A stretch of DNA of 64,000 nucleotides from Cycas panzhihuaensis (taxonomy: Eukaryota > Cycadophyta). The notes beneath the pieces were generated by a model. It made no database searches. It was not told the DNA's origin and was given only the letters and a program-made list of their open reading frames with translations. Both the position numbers and the translations under genes were made by a program. Shown in pieces: positions 20,891 through 31,649 of the stretch; the stretch's first letter is position 1; every line of letters starts with the position of its first letter. The stretch spans positions 55,621,741 to 55,685,740 of the forward strand of contig CM041465.1 of the NCBI GenBank assembly GCA_023213395.1. Reading direction: 5' to 3'.

Positions 20891-21003
20891 GGCATTAGTA
20901 AAGGGAATTCACAAGTGATATATCCACACCGAGCTTTAAAGTATCTCTTTGGTTGGTCAATAGCATTTGATGATGAAGATCCATCAATTCTTTGAATATG
21001 TGC

Positions 21004-21980
21004 TTATATAAAACCTGCACCACTAAAGGATTCTTCACAAGTTTCTTCAACATTGTGAGCTCCATGTTTTGGTTGGAACTTAGCCAACTTATAAGTGGCA
21101 GTTCTACAATCTTTTGCTAAGTGTCCTTTATGGTTACACCGATCACACATAATAGCTTTAATTACCATCTTAAAGAAGTACTTAGTTTGGCTTTGACTGC
21201 TTTCTCTTTGTTCAAGTGGCCCTTGGCCTTGAAACCATCGAGGTTGTGATCGAGGGTTTGATTGACCTTGTGAACAATTTTCCATATTTCTTCCTCTTCC
21301 TCGCTTCGGCTTATTTCCCCTACCATGAAAGAGACCTTGATTTTTTGTGTAACAAACTTCTTCTTCTACCTTAAAGGTTGCATCTGGAAGAGAGTTAGAG
21401 GCTACAAAGTTTGTATCAAAGGTCTTGTCAAATTCTATAAACTTCTCGATAAGTGCTTCAAAGTTTAGTGTCTTCAATGTTCCACTAGATTGAAGACTTC
21501 TAAGCAAGTTTTTATAATCGGGGACATGTAAACATGACTGGATCAAAAATGCCCAAGTGATGCATTGGGTCTTAAAGTCTTTGTCAATTGCCTGTTTGAG
21601 TGGTTGAAGGAGATTTATTGTCTCATGAGCTTGTCCCTTTTGCATTTTTAATTTGTTTATTTTCAAAACAAGATGAACAAATTCTAAATCTGACTTTGTA
21701 TCAAAGTTCTTTCTAAGAACTTCTAGGACCTTCTAGGTTGTATCATGTTCCTCTTCATTTATCAAGTTATACAAGGAGTGATCAATGACAAACAAAATTT
21801 CGCACAAATCTTTTCATCATCTATCTCCCATTGTAGTTTAGCCACAAAGATCTCAGAGGAGCTATCTGGGTGGATCCACTGGAAGTAGCTGTTGTAGTCA
21901 TTGCTAGTATGTTGGGTGTAGGCTACAAGTGGGCTCTCCAAAGGCCTTTATACTTAAGATTTTTAATTCCAAAGGTACCA
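21004..21980 (-). pseudogene. D1 copia gag with zinc knuckle
   Basis: This is the longest intact copia frame in the window (21666-21004, 220 codons), with upstream gag sequence in broken frames to about 21980. Near the C-terminus it has CDRCNHKGHLAKDC, a standard C-x2-C-x4-H-x4-C nucleic-acid-binding knuckle, preceded by a Gln/Arg/Gly-rich basic stretch. The helical UBN2-like gag core (NLLQPLKQAI... LIEKFIEFDKTFD) lies before it. Gag forms the virus-like particle. Confidence 0.85.
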
Positions 21981-22070
21981 TATATCCCAATTTTCTTTGC
22001 CTTTCAATATGCAGTTAACATTTTTCTTGAATTAAGATGACATGGTGATGATGAAGAAGTAGAAGAGATG

Positions 22071-22368
22071 TGAAAAGAGTGGATCTATCCTTCATCTCCA
22101 TGCACTAAACACAAAGGCAAACATGAGAGCAAGAGAGACTAGAGAGAAAGAAAGTAGCTCTCACAATATGGGGAGGTAAGAATAAATCTCCTCCATTAAG
22201 CTTTTGCTTTTATATTGAGAGAGAAAGCATTAGAGTTAGGTGAAATGAAATTACACATAATGCACATGAAAGTGTATTTCACTTAAGTGATCTAATTTAA
22301 AGTTCACTTAAGACCATTTTTCAAAATAATCAACTAATGTAATGACCTTATGTCATTAACCCTTTTCA
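22071..22368 (-). repeat. Copia LTR shared by D2 and D1
   Basis: On the minus strand it starts TGAAAAGGGTTAATG directly after a polypurine tract (TAAGGGGGAGAT, 22380-22369) and ends CACTCTTTTCA, 298 bases. The ends are near-perfect inverted repeats (TGAAAAG...CTTTTCA). A TATA box, CAATATAAAAG, lies near 22219-22209. D2 RNase H ends about 500 bases before it and D1 gag begins just after it, so one LTR serves both copies. I see no convincing tRNA-type PBS after it. Confidence 0.7.
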
Positions 22369-22859
22369 ATCTCCCCCTTAATGGTAAAAGGTCATTTCAT
22401 CATATTTTATTCTATCCTATAAGGTCTTCATTTAAGCCTCTTACAAAGCAAACTACTATGACACTTTTGTGGGAAACCCTCATGGGGAAGAAAACCCACA
22501 AATTTTCTAATCTACTAACCTAGCTTAGAAAATTTTAAATGTAGCCGACAGCCAATTAGTATAATGAATTTTGTAGCAAAACTCTACTACCCATATACCA
22601 TTTGGTCATCCCCCATGCCTTTTCGTGTTTTCACAGTTCCAATTTTCTAAAATGATACAACCCTTTATCCTTCAGGCCCACATGGGGTTTTCACGAATGG
22701 GAGGTAGAGTGTAGACTTACTCTTAACCTTCCGCTACCACAAGGGGTTTTCATGAATGAGACAGAGTATGATGGTCCTATTGTCATCTCCTTCAATCAGT
22801 CAGAGATGGAGGCCCTAAGGCCAAGTTACTTTCATAATTGTTTAAACTTCATCCTCTTT

Positions 22860-24140
22860 AGTGGTTTGGCGTAAGATACTCCGCCACTTGATCTCGCTAT
22901 TGCAAGATTCTAGTTGAATTGTGCCATCATGAACTAGTTCTCTAATCCTGTGTACTTTTGTACTTATATGTTTGGTATAATCATGAAATACAGGATTTTT
23001 AGCAATCAAATTGTAGATTGATTATCTATATATAAACTAGTAGAATTTGTTTGGGTGGTATTTAATGTATTCAATAATTTTCTAAGCCATATCACCTCCT
23101 TACTTGTCTCGTATAGCAATGTACTCACCGATGCTTGAGTCTCAGAATCATCTTCCTCCATCTACATCTCCATGATATTGGTGTTGTTCTAATAAATGTT
23201 ACATACCCAGATGTAGATCTTCCTATGTCTTTATCTCCGCAAAGTCCGAGTCCTCTGTACGCCTAAAGTTTAAATTCTGCATTGGGTTCATACAACAGAC
23301 CATATTTGCTAGTCGTCTTTAGGTACCTCAACACTTGTATTACAGATTGCCAATGATTCTACTTAGGTTTTATCATGAGTCTTACAAGAATATTGACAGA
23401 GTGTGCAATATCTGGCCTTGTATTGGTAGTATAGATGAGACTACCTACAAGTTTCCAAAGAGAGTATCAGATCCGCCTCCCTATTGTCACCATCAACTGA
23501 GAGTTTAATATTAGGCTCCATAGGTGTATCCACTGGTCAAGCACCTTCCAACTAAAACTTTATTAGAAGATCGTTGATATATTTTTCTTGGGAGAGAGAT
23601 TTTACCATCCTTTTGAGTTACTTCAATTCCCAAGTAATATTTCATCAACCCGAGGTCAAACAATTCAAAAGTTTTAGCAAGGTCCTTCTTCAGTTGGCCG
23701 ACACTATTTATTATTCCCCATTATGAGCATGTCATCTACAAAGATTAAGAGGTAAGTGACTTTATTATTTTGGTGCTTGATGAATAATGTTGCATCAATA
23801 TCTTGATAGTCACAACCTCATATCCAAGTTGCCTCATTCTTTAGACAACTTGGTAAACCAAGCACGAGGGGCTTACTTTAGTCAGAGAAGGAATTTTTGA
23901 GCTTGCAAACTTTATGCTCCCGACTCTCAATCTCGATCCTTCTAGTTGAGCCATATAAATTTCTTCTTTAAGGTCCCCATTGAGAAATGCAATCTCAACA
24001 TCGAGTTGGTGGATTTTCCAACCTTTGTTGAGCCTAAGGCTATAAGAGTTCTTATTGTGAGGCCAATTTCTGAAGTTGTAGGAGCAAAGATTTCAATGTA
24101 GTCAATGCCTTCCCTTTGCGTGAATCCTTTTGCTACCAAC
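22860..24140 (-). pseudogene. D2 copia reverse transcriptase and RNase H
   Basis: RT starts with MVAKGFTQREGIDYIEIFAP (24139-24080), the usual copia RT entry. The catalytic box LIFVDDML is near 23740-23715, with both Asp present. YLGIEV, the LPRKIY-like helix and the TPMEP-like stretch follow near 23640-23500. RNase H remnants reach about 22860, ending in the family motif near CDNQSTI...KHISTK-like sequence. Frame changes are frequent. Confidence 0.85.
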
Positions 24141-24959
24141 CTCGCTTTGTGTTTTCTAGGGTGCCATCCGATCTATACTTGTTTTGAATATCCATTTATT
24201 TTGAACTACCTTTCTTCCAAGTGGTAGATTAACAAGCTCCCATGTACCATTCTTAATAAGAGATTGATACTCTTTGTTCATGGCATTTCTCCAAGTCAGC
24301 ATGCTTTACAACTTCTTGGTACGTTAGGCTCTTCATTAAGAGCAAGATGCGCCCACCGGGTTCAAGCTCAACGTAAAAGAGATTCATGCATCCTTGCTCT
24401 ATGGGTGCTTTGAAGTGCTGCTTTACCTACCCCATCCGGGTCTCATGTCCTCGTGTGGCTTGTGAAGCTTCACTTAAAACCTCGAGTTGGGAATGAGGTT
24501 TTCATTTCTACAACCTCGATCTTCATTTTGATCCCAAAAGGATCATGTGAAATATTTGGCATGGAGGAAGTTGATAATACTGGAGAAGATGGGCCAGCCA
24601 TAGATGTTGGAGAAGATGGGTCAGCCACAGATGTTAGAGAAGATGATCCCTTCCACGCTGCTATGGCTTTGCCTTTGTCAACTTAGTTGTTCACAAATGA
24701 TGGTACTAGATATGTACACATTGGCTTGGAGTCACTGTGATCCTCACGAGGGCCTCTATTGTCGATTCCAAGATTTTAAGCAATCGTTCAAAGATCTCCC
24801 CTAAAATTTGAAACTGGATATCAAATTCAAGAGCATCATTAAATCGGTATGGAAGGCATCTCTGAAAGTCAAGTCTAAGTAATTGATCTTCGCCTCTACT
24901 GAAAGATAACATCTCTAGTGATGTTGATTTTGTGCTACCAAGGTATAAAAACCTATATC

Positions 24960-25800
24960 CTTTTTGTCCATAGGGTATCCAACAAAGATGCCTTGATGGC
25001 TCTATCTTGGAGCTTATTTCTATGTTCCTACAAAATATGAGTATATAGAGTGGGCAGAGCCAAAATTCGAAGTGGAGATAGAGGGGTTTCGTCCCATACC
25101 ACATTTCCCCGGTGTGTGAGGGCCCGAGCCTGAGGGACTACACGATGTTGATACACAATGCATGCCCAGATAGCCTAACCCAAAGAATAGATAGGATATT
25201 CTTATATACCTAAAGACAAAGCACAAGCTTCATATTCATGATGGTCCTATTCATGCGCTTGGGCAACTCCCATTTCTGGCCGGGGTGTCCTTAACGCATG
25301 TGCTAGTCCGATATTTTGATTCCATGTTGACATAGGTACCAATTCAAACTCATTTGGATGTGTGTACTTCACTACCATTGTCGCATCCCGAGTATTTTGA
25401 TCTTAAATCTAGATTCATTTTCCACGCCAAGCTTTGAAAGCTTGAAACATAGAAAAAGCCTGTTCATCTCTTACTATGCAAGAAAAGCAACCCATACTTT
25501 CTTGGTAAAATCATACCAAATTCGTGAAAGTAATATAGCACCACTTCAAGTGAAGAGTAGAAGGGATGGGCATAGACCCATATATCCGAGTGTACGAAGT
25601 TGCAAAGGTTGGCTAGATTTCCACTAACTACGAGGAAAGGGTTGTCTTTGAGATTTAGCAAGGGGCCTAATACATGCTTCTACATTTAAAGGGCTTGTGA
25701 GGGGAACTTGCAAACCAAGTAAGAGTGTCTTGTAGTTCTCTTTAAACAATCAATTTTGATATCGGCCCATACGAGCATAAGCCAGGTAGAGTCAGCTTGG
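24960..25800 (-). pseudogene. D2 copia integrase remnant
   Basis: Decayed integrase: the VHSDIWVY stretch near 25590 corresponds to VHSDLCGP in D1, and the short block FVHSDIWVYAHPFYSSLEV continues as in D1. The second Asp region near 25370 reads as an Asn-to-Ser/Arg-altered stretch, and the later KGYRFLYLGSTK near 24960 matches KGYKIF in D1. It is recognisable only by alignment with D1. Confidence 0.65.
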
Positions 25801-26149
25801 GACAAGCTTTTGAGGAGTCAGTATAAGTGGCAATAATCAAATTCATCAATCAACATAGCTGGCTCAGAGGATAGTGAGCTTAGTTAGGGTGAAAAGTTTG
25901 CCATCAAGAATTCTGTCATAACCATAGCATTTGAAGGAGGGTAGTCGACACACCTGAGAGGAGCTCCGGATTGTTTGCATAGCTACGCTTAAGATCAAAT
26001 CCAGCGAGAGACAGCAAGGGTGGATTAGGCTTGAGCGTGATTTACTCTCGTAGTAGGGATATATAAAATATCAACAAGTGTAAACGCTAGACGGCTTAGC
26101 AGTTTTAGAGAAATAGTTCCAAGTCCTCGATCGGGCCGAGATTTATTTG

Positions 26150-26536
26150 TCAATGTGTACAACACCATGAACTTTCGCAGTCAAAATCTTGAAAGAACCA
26201 TGGCGATGGATAAGTCATGCTGTTATGTCATCAGCCTCGTGATCCAGCGGATCCACAATGAAGTATTTGAGGTAGCACTATTTACAACCCAAGTAAGTGT
26301 ATAAGTAAAAGTGAATAAGCATAGCCATAATGTAGCCCTCAATATACTTATTAGATCTATCAACAACATTTGATGAAGCGGTCCCAATTCTTTAAAGGTG
26401 TGTATGGAGCAAAATTGATTCCACCAAAAGCATCTTCAAAAGAGGTATTATTAACATTATGTGCACCATAAACGTTGTTGAGAGTCTCTGGTAGTTTATT
26501 GGTGGCGATTCTGTAATTTTTGCATAATGTCCTTTC
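26150..26536 (-). pseudogene. D2 copia gag end and protease remnant
   Basis: The frame from the N run to about 26360 reads CKNYRIATNKLPETLNN and GAHNVNNTSFEDAFGGINFA, matching the D1 gag end (RTATYKLAKFQPKHGAHNVEE). The zinc knuckle itself is in or at the edge of the N run. The protease remnant at 26290-26150 keeps the KVHGVVHID end, but its DSGAT site is destroyed. Confidence 0.65.
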
Positions 26537-27036
26537 NNNNNNNNNNNNNNNNNNNNNNNNNNNNNNNNNNNNNNNNNNNNNNNNNNNNNNNNNNNNNNNN
26601 NNNNNNNNNNNNNNNNNNNNNNNNNNNNNNNNNNNNNNNNNNNNNNNNNNNNNNNNNNNNNNNNNNNNNNNNNNNNNNNNNNNNNNNNNNNNNNNNNNNN
26701 NNNNNNNNNNNNNNNNNNNNNNNNNNNNNNNNNNNNNNNNNNNNNNNNNNNNNNNNNNNNNNNNNNNNNNNNNNNNNNNNNNNNNNNNNNNNNNNNNNNN
26801 NNNNNNNNNNNNNNNNNNNNNNNNNNNNNNNNNNNNNNNNNNNNNNNNNNNNNNNNNNNNNNNNNNNNNNNNNNNNNNNNNNNNNNNNNNNNNNNNNNNN
26901 NNNNNNNNNNNNNNNNNNNNNNNNNNNNNNNNNNNNNNNNNNNNNNNNNNNNNNNNNNNNNNNNNNNNNNNNNNNNNNNNNNNNNNNNNNNNNNNNNNNN
27001 NNNNNNNNNNNNNNNNNNNNNNNNNNNNNNNNNNNN
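26537..27036. other. Assembly gap, 500 N
   Basis: This is a run of exactly 500 N, the usual placeholder for a gap of unknown size. Left of it is copia D2 (minus), right of it is gag of element E. The gag start and LTR of D2, the gag start and 5' LTR of E, and the left part of F must lie in it or be missing. Confidence 0.98.
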
Positions 27037-28830
27037 ACCAACACCTTTCTTTCAATGCTCATCCTTCTACCCACGCCAGAGAAGGACCTGCCTCTTGAGG
27101 GCTGCCACGAGTTGGTAATTCTTATGAGGAACGCCTCGAGGATCCTACCTGTTTGAGGTTCCTGATCACCTCTTACGAGTGTGTGCTGGGACCTCCCGCT
27201 GGACGTAGTTGAAGCTTTCAATGAGTGTTGCCGACGCCCGCAACCGCTGGCCCTAGGTGGTTTGAGGATGTCCTTCGTGGAGGGCCTCCTTCCTCTCCGC
27301 CTCCGCCTCATGCCTCATCCTCATCCACCCTTCCTATGACCACAAATCCCTTCATGCCTACACGCACGTCCCACCTGCTCCTCAGTAGTTGGGGGCATGC
27401 GTGGCACCTTCCGTCGCCCCTCATCAAGGTCCTAATGCCTTAGATCTTCTCGCGGTGTCTTTCCTCAATCGAGGGTTAGCATACCCGCTCCCTAATCAAA
27501 CCAATGTGCCATCCCCTAATGTGGCGTATACCGTCCCTAGTAGGCCTATTGGCCCTACTAACTTTCCAACCACTAGTCATGTGGGATCCGGCCCCACGCA
27601 TCCTCCAAATTTCAAAGACGTTGGTGCTTCTCTAAGTTCCCAGATATACCTCTCAACCTCAAGGGTGGTAGAGGAAGCCGCCTTCCTGCTTATGGGTGGA
27701 TCCGCCACACCCATATGGGGTTGCTCCACCTGCTGTGGCCCATATGGGCAAAACCCGTTCCACATCCGCCTTGCCCTTCTTCCAACGTGATCCCATCCGC
27801 TGTGCCTTCGTAAGGGAACCTGACTCCCTTCCAAGGCACCTACCCCATGCCTTTCAAAGGGTGCTTCCTCAAGGAGGGATGGGTGTTCCACCCCACCCGC
27901 CTCCTCAGGCGCTACCTACTTCGACATCTGCTGATCCTACTTGCTCGTGCATGGGCGCCTTCATGGACTTTAGGTCAACCCTCTTTCTGCTGAGGCGCTA
28001 TAACCAACTTGTCGCCTCATCCCCGAAGTTCCTAGATTCGATGGAACTTCGTCAAGAAGACCCGGTGAGCATGTCCGTAGTTTTTCTATGGCATGCATCG
28101 ACATCGCTTACGACCATATTTTGATGAAACTATTCGAGATCCTCGCAGGTGACGCCTCAAATGGTTCTACCGCTCCTCGCCCATTCAATCCATTCATTCC
28201 AAAGAATTGCGGATGAGTTCATCAACTATTTTGATGTAGCTCGTCCATCTGAGAGTGGAATGAAGTCTCTTCTTCGCTCAAACAAGGTCATGATGAGATG
28301 AATCATGACTTTGTGCAATGATTACACAACCTTCTTCACTCCACTAAGGCAATATTGCCCGAGGAGTTGAAGAGAGACCGTTGCCAATGCGCTTCGTCCC
28401 AAGTCCACGTGGAAGTCCTCAAGATGGGGGCGATCACATGATTCCGCTGACCGCTAAGTGCTTGGCGCTGAGGCTATTGAGATCCAAGCTGTCTCAAGAA
28501 ACCTCTTAAGCTCCTCACAACGCCGCGTGAGGCACCACCCCTACCAATGATACCAAACCTTCCTAACCGACTTAGTCTTCCTCTCATCCTACCGAGAGAC
28601 TTTAGACCCTCTCATCGCTTATACTATTCGAGACGTATGAAGGAGCTCAAGCTTCAAGATCCTTCATCTCCTACATCAAACAAACAAGTCCAACAAACTA
28701 CCCAAGCTCCTCTTCCCAGGAATGGAAACGCCTAGTCCTCTCAAGCAAGGAGGTCTCACCCCCCGCTTGAGAAGAAGTGGTGCTCCATTCATGGGGATTG
28801 CTTCCACGACGATTCACGCTAGGGCCCAAA
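27037..28830 (+). pseudogene. Element E gag
   Basis: It aligns with H gag from about residue 75 on. The Pro/Ser/Thr-rich N-part (27225-27700) includes RWFEDVL, as RWFEEVL in H. The capsid-like Retrotrans_gag region lies at 27960-28520 in broken frames (the FDG.S/EHVRSFSMACID block is recognisable near 28040-28100, EELKRD near 28360). The zinc finger near 28765-28815 reads WCSIHGDCFHDDS, but the last Cys is replaced by Arg plus a stop. Many frameshifts are present. Confidence 0.7.
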
Positions 28831-29439
28831 GATCCAAAGGATGCCTCGACACGATTCTTCTCCCAAACCGCCTCAAGGCCCAATTTGGATCAATCAGCCC
28901 ATAAGGATCCATTCCTAAGCACGGAACGCGACGCAATACCCAAACTAAGAACAATCAGAATCGAGGAAGATCGCCTCGATCCCTCGCCCTTCCCACTTAT
29001 AAAGGGAAGAGCTCTGAACTCATCTTCCTCTTCTCGCTCTCCTAGTCATTGCACCCCGTCAGCCTTCATGACCCCTAATGTGGGGAAGAAGGTGATCCAG
29101 CTTGCTTGAAGAAACTCCCACTTTGCCCTTACGAATCTCAAGCCGCTAAGGAAGCTGGAGCTTCTTGTCCTTCCGCCCTTCCACCTCTTTCGAGACCCTT
29201 CCTCCTAAGTCCTCTCTTCCCAAGGCTATTCCGTGACGCCTGTGTCGTACGATTTTCAAGGGCACTTACCCAACCCACTGGAAGGGTAAGCCTTTCTCTG
29301 CTGTGGACGAGCTCCATACGGCCGCCGCAGAATGTCCTTGATGGACGCTCGAGGAGTTGTCCCAAGCAAATGGCCCTCCTCCCCGAAGCTTTTAGGATCA
29401 AGTGATGTACTGCTCACGCTGGTGTCGCCCAAGGTTGTG

Positions 29440-29870
29440 GACCCACTATTTCCTTTGATCCTAAGGATCTTCCTCTACGGTGAAAGGGAACGCCGCTGGA
29501 ACTTCCCATTCACCATCACCATCGATACGCCTCGATTGTACTCTTCAAGAATCGTTGTCGACAACCTGCTTCTTACAATGCCATGCCCTCATGCGTGTCA
29601 TGCAAGAGCTTGGTATTTCCATTGCTGAACCTCCTCATGGCGATGCCAAGGGTATGACTATGTAGAAGACCCTTTGGATCTGTCACATTCCGCTTACCCT
29701 TGAGGGTAAGACCGCTCTTGCCGACGCCAGTCCTCGACGCTGATGTGGATTACAACCTCCTTCTAGGTTGTCCATGGCTCGATCAAATGGGGAGCCATGT
29801 GCTCAACCCTGGGGACAACTTAAATTGGCCCATGACTCTAATGAGAGTGATCCCCGCGAATGCCCTTTTA
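29440..29870 (+). pseudogene. Element E protease remnant
   Basis: The approach to the site, FTITIDTP, is near 29500, but the active-site stretch reads VVDNLLLTMP, so Gly-Ser is lost. The second hallmark is present as NLLLGCPWLDQMGSH near 29752-29800. This matches A 640-925. The two hallmarks lie in different frames. Confidence 0.7.
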
Positions 29871-30880
29871 CTAAACAAACTCGCTTACCGCCTCAAAGAA
29901 ACCTGTGTTCATCCACTCATGCCTTGGCTTGCTCTATTGGGATACCTAATCCGTCCAAGAAGACCCCGTGATCTTCTCCTCCTAGTCTCACGCTGCTCGC
30001 CCTTATCGGGCGCTGGGGAGTTACGTACCTTTACTTCATTCAATGATGATGAGTCGCCGACGAAGACGAGGATTGTCCTCACCCCTGCCTCTTTCCTTCA
30101 CGCCAATAGGTCGACCGCCGTGTTCTAGATCCCCGCCTAGAGCCTCTCCTCATCGGTGAGGCTAGCCCTCGCTGCGTGTCACACGCCCTCGCCGTGTTGA
30201 CCCACCCGCCGCCGCTCTCCTTTTCATTACCCCCGTGAGGTAATGGCTTTGAGGAATTGCCTTCGCCTCCTTCCGAGGAGCACCTTCTGCTTCCTTTCGA
30301 TTTCCGCGAGGAAGATGAGCAACCCGCTGGTCATCACGGTCCCGCTGTTCTCACTCCATCCAGCTTCCCTACTCAAGTAAGGTCATCCATGCGTGGATTA
30401 CTTTGAGGATGATGAAGCCCGCCGAAAGCATCTAAGCAGCCTTGCGCCTAACCTGCCTTCTGGTCACCACCGGCTTGGTCACCAGAAGATCCTCGCGATC
30501 GGATCCACGCTTGCTGATCTGATCCCGCCTCTTATTCCTCCTCCTCCCGTTGACCTTGCCCCTCTCCACTTCGAGGAGGGCAACGCCATGTGCATGGGGG
30601 CAACTCAAGACATAGTTCGCCCGCAAGGTCATTAAGGTTGGGTTGGAATGTTCTCGATGAGGTAAGGGAATACTCCCTTCTGCTCTGTGAGTTTCGAGAC
30701 ATTTTCACGCGGGATTATGCGACATGAAGGAATCGACCTCGATTGTCACTCATAACCTCACCACCCTTCCCCGGTGCTCCGCCAGGCGCCTGTATAACGC
30801 CCCTTCACCAAGCTCGCCACCGCCAAGATGGAGGTAGAGAAGCCTCTGGACGCTGGGCTCATTACTTCCATTGACCGCTT
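29871..30880 (+). pseudogene. Element E linker and RT N-terminal remnant
   Basis: Acidic, His/Pro-rich linker as in A. The VDYFEDDEARRKHL block (30393 on) matches DYFEDDEALLEHL in H. The pre-RT block (FEEGNAMCMGATQDIV, 30572 on) and the beginning of RT (EVEKPLDAGLI near 30830) follow. The RT sequence then stops abruptly at about 30880. Confidence 0.65.
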
Positions 30881-31070
30881 GACCACATTCAAACCCCGAT
30901 GGGTTGGTCCTTTGTCATTATCGAATTCCTCATAATGGTGCTTATAGGATAGCCACCGAGGGGCCTCAATTTGAGAAAGCCGCTAATCGATGTTCCTTAA
31001 GAAGTTTTACGATGATCCCCATACATCCCTTTGCCTTGCTCGAAATGAGCCTAAACTACCATCTTAGTTG
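30880..31070 (+). pseudogene. Element E integrase C-terminal remnant after deletion
   Basis: At about 30880 the sequence jumps from the RT start (SSID in A) to the integrase C-terminus (A 4380 on): RWVGPFVI-like, then DNGAYRIAT and EKAANR, ending near 31067. A shared short string at both break sides (CGAT/TCGA-type) fits deletion by short-homology repair. Compare GPKWVGPFV and NRKFLKKFY in H. Confidence 0.8.
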
Positions 31071-31649
31071 TCCCCATTCTTCCCAATCATGGGTAGAATG
31101 GTAGTTTAAGATGGATCCTTCTTCTTCTTTCTGCCTTCCGCGGAACCCGCATTCCGTGTTTCCTGAACCCTTGGTCGCCTTGCTTGGGCATCCCCAATCA
31201 AGAAGACACTTGGGGCATCGCTGTTCCCCTTTCCTCGCCTGCTTCCTTCGTGATATCTCGCTATGCTCTCCGTAGACATGTATCTGGCCCCGCTTCCCTA
31301 ACCTCACACCGCTATGTCGCCCAGCCACAGCTGTGTGTGTGTGCCTCATAGCGCGGTGGTTGTACATGGGAGGAAACATGTATCGCATAAACAAAATATC
31401 CACAACATAAAACATCTACAACATAAATATCTGTAATACACAAAAATAAATATACATGTCATCCATACGATACATCATATACTGTGATTCATATCCAAAT
31501 GGGGTTCCAATCACCCCATGCATATATATATACATATCAAAAATCATATCATCATACATCCCGAGAAGCTGTGTCCTTGCAAGGGGGTACAATCATATGG
31601 TCCTATATATGACCCCTGAGGCTCAAGGCTTTCCGCCAAACTGCATGTA

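Larger units (their letters stand above)
19066..22368 (-). mobile_element. Copia element D1 (5' part), cut by element C
   Basis: On the minus strand: LTR (22368-22071), gag (about 21980-21004), protease (near 20850) and integrase (about 20420-19600), stopping at 19066 where C is inserted. RT and RNase H of D1 must lie beyond C, outside the window. This Ty1/copia order (integrase before RT) is confirmed by D2. The LTR doubles as the 3' LTR of D2. Confidence 0.88.
22369..26536 (-). mobile_element. Copia element D2, from gag end to PPT
   Basis: On the minus strand: end of gag (26536-26360), protease remnant (26290-26150), integrase remnant (25800-24960), RT and RNase H (24140-22860), a non-coding 3' part and PPT (22380-22369). 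Its gag start and 5' LTR are hidden by the N run. It is clearly the same family as D1; for example 24388-24700 parallels 19068-19350. It is more decayed than D1. Confidence 0.85.

Noticed and set aside
24453-24804. Plus-strand open frames of 66-77 codons, with repeated EDG-type acidic stretch
   Set aside because: They lie opposite the copia integrase-RT region of D2, have no conserved counterpart in D1, and the acidic repeat comes from a short direct repeat (GGAGAAGATGG).
31056-31415. Minus-strand 119-codon frame in E
   Set aside because: It covers the inverted repeat and spacer after integrase, is not open in A or H, and shows no motif.
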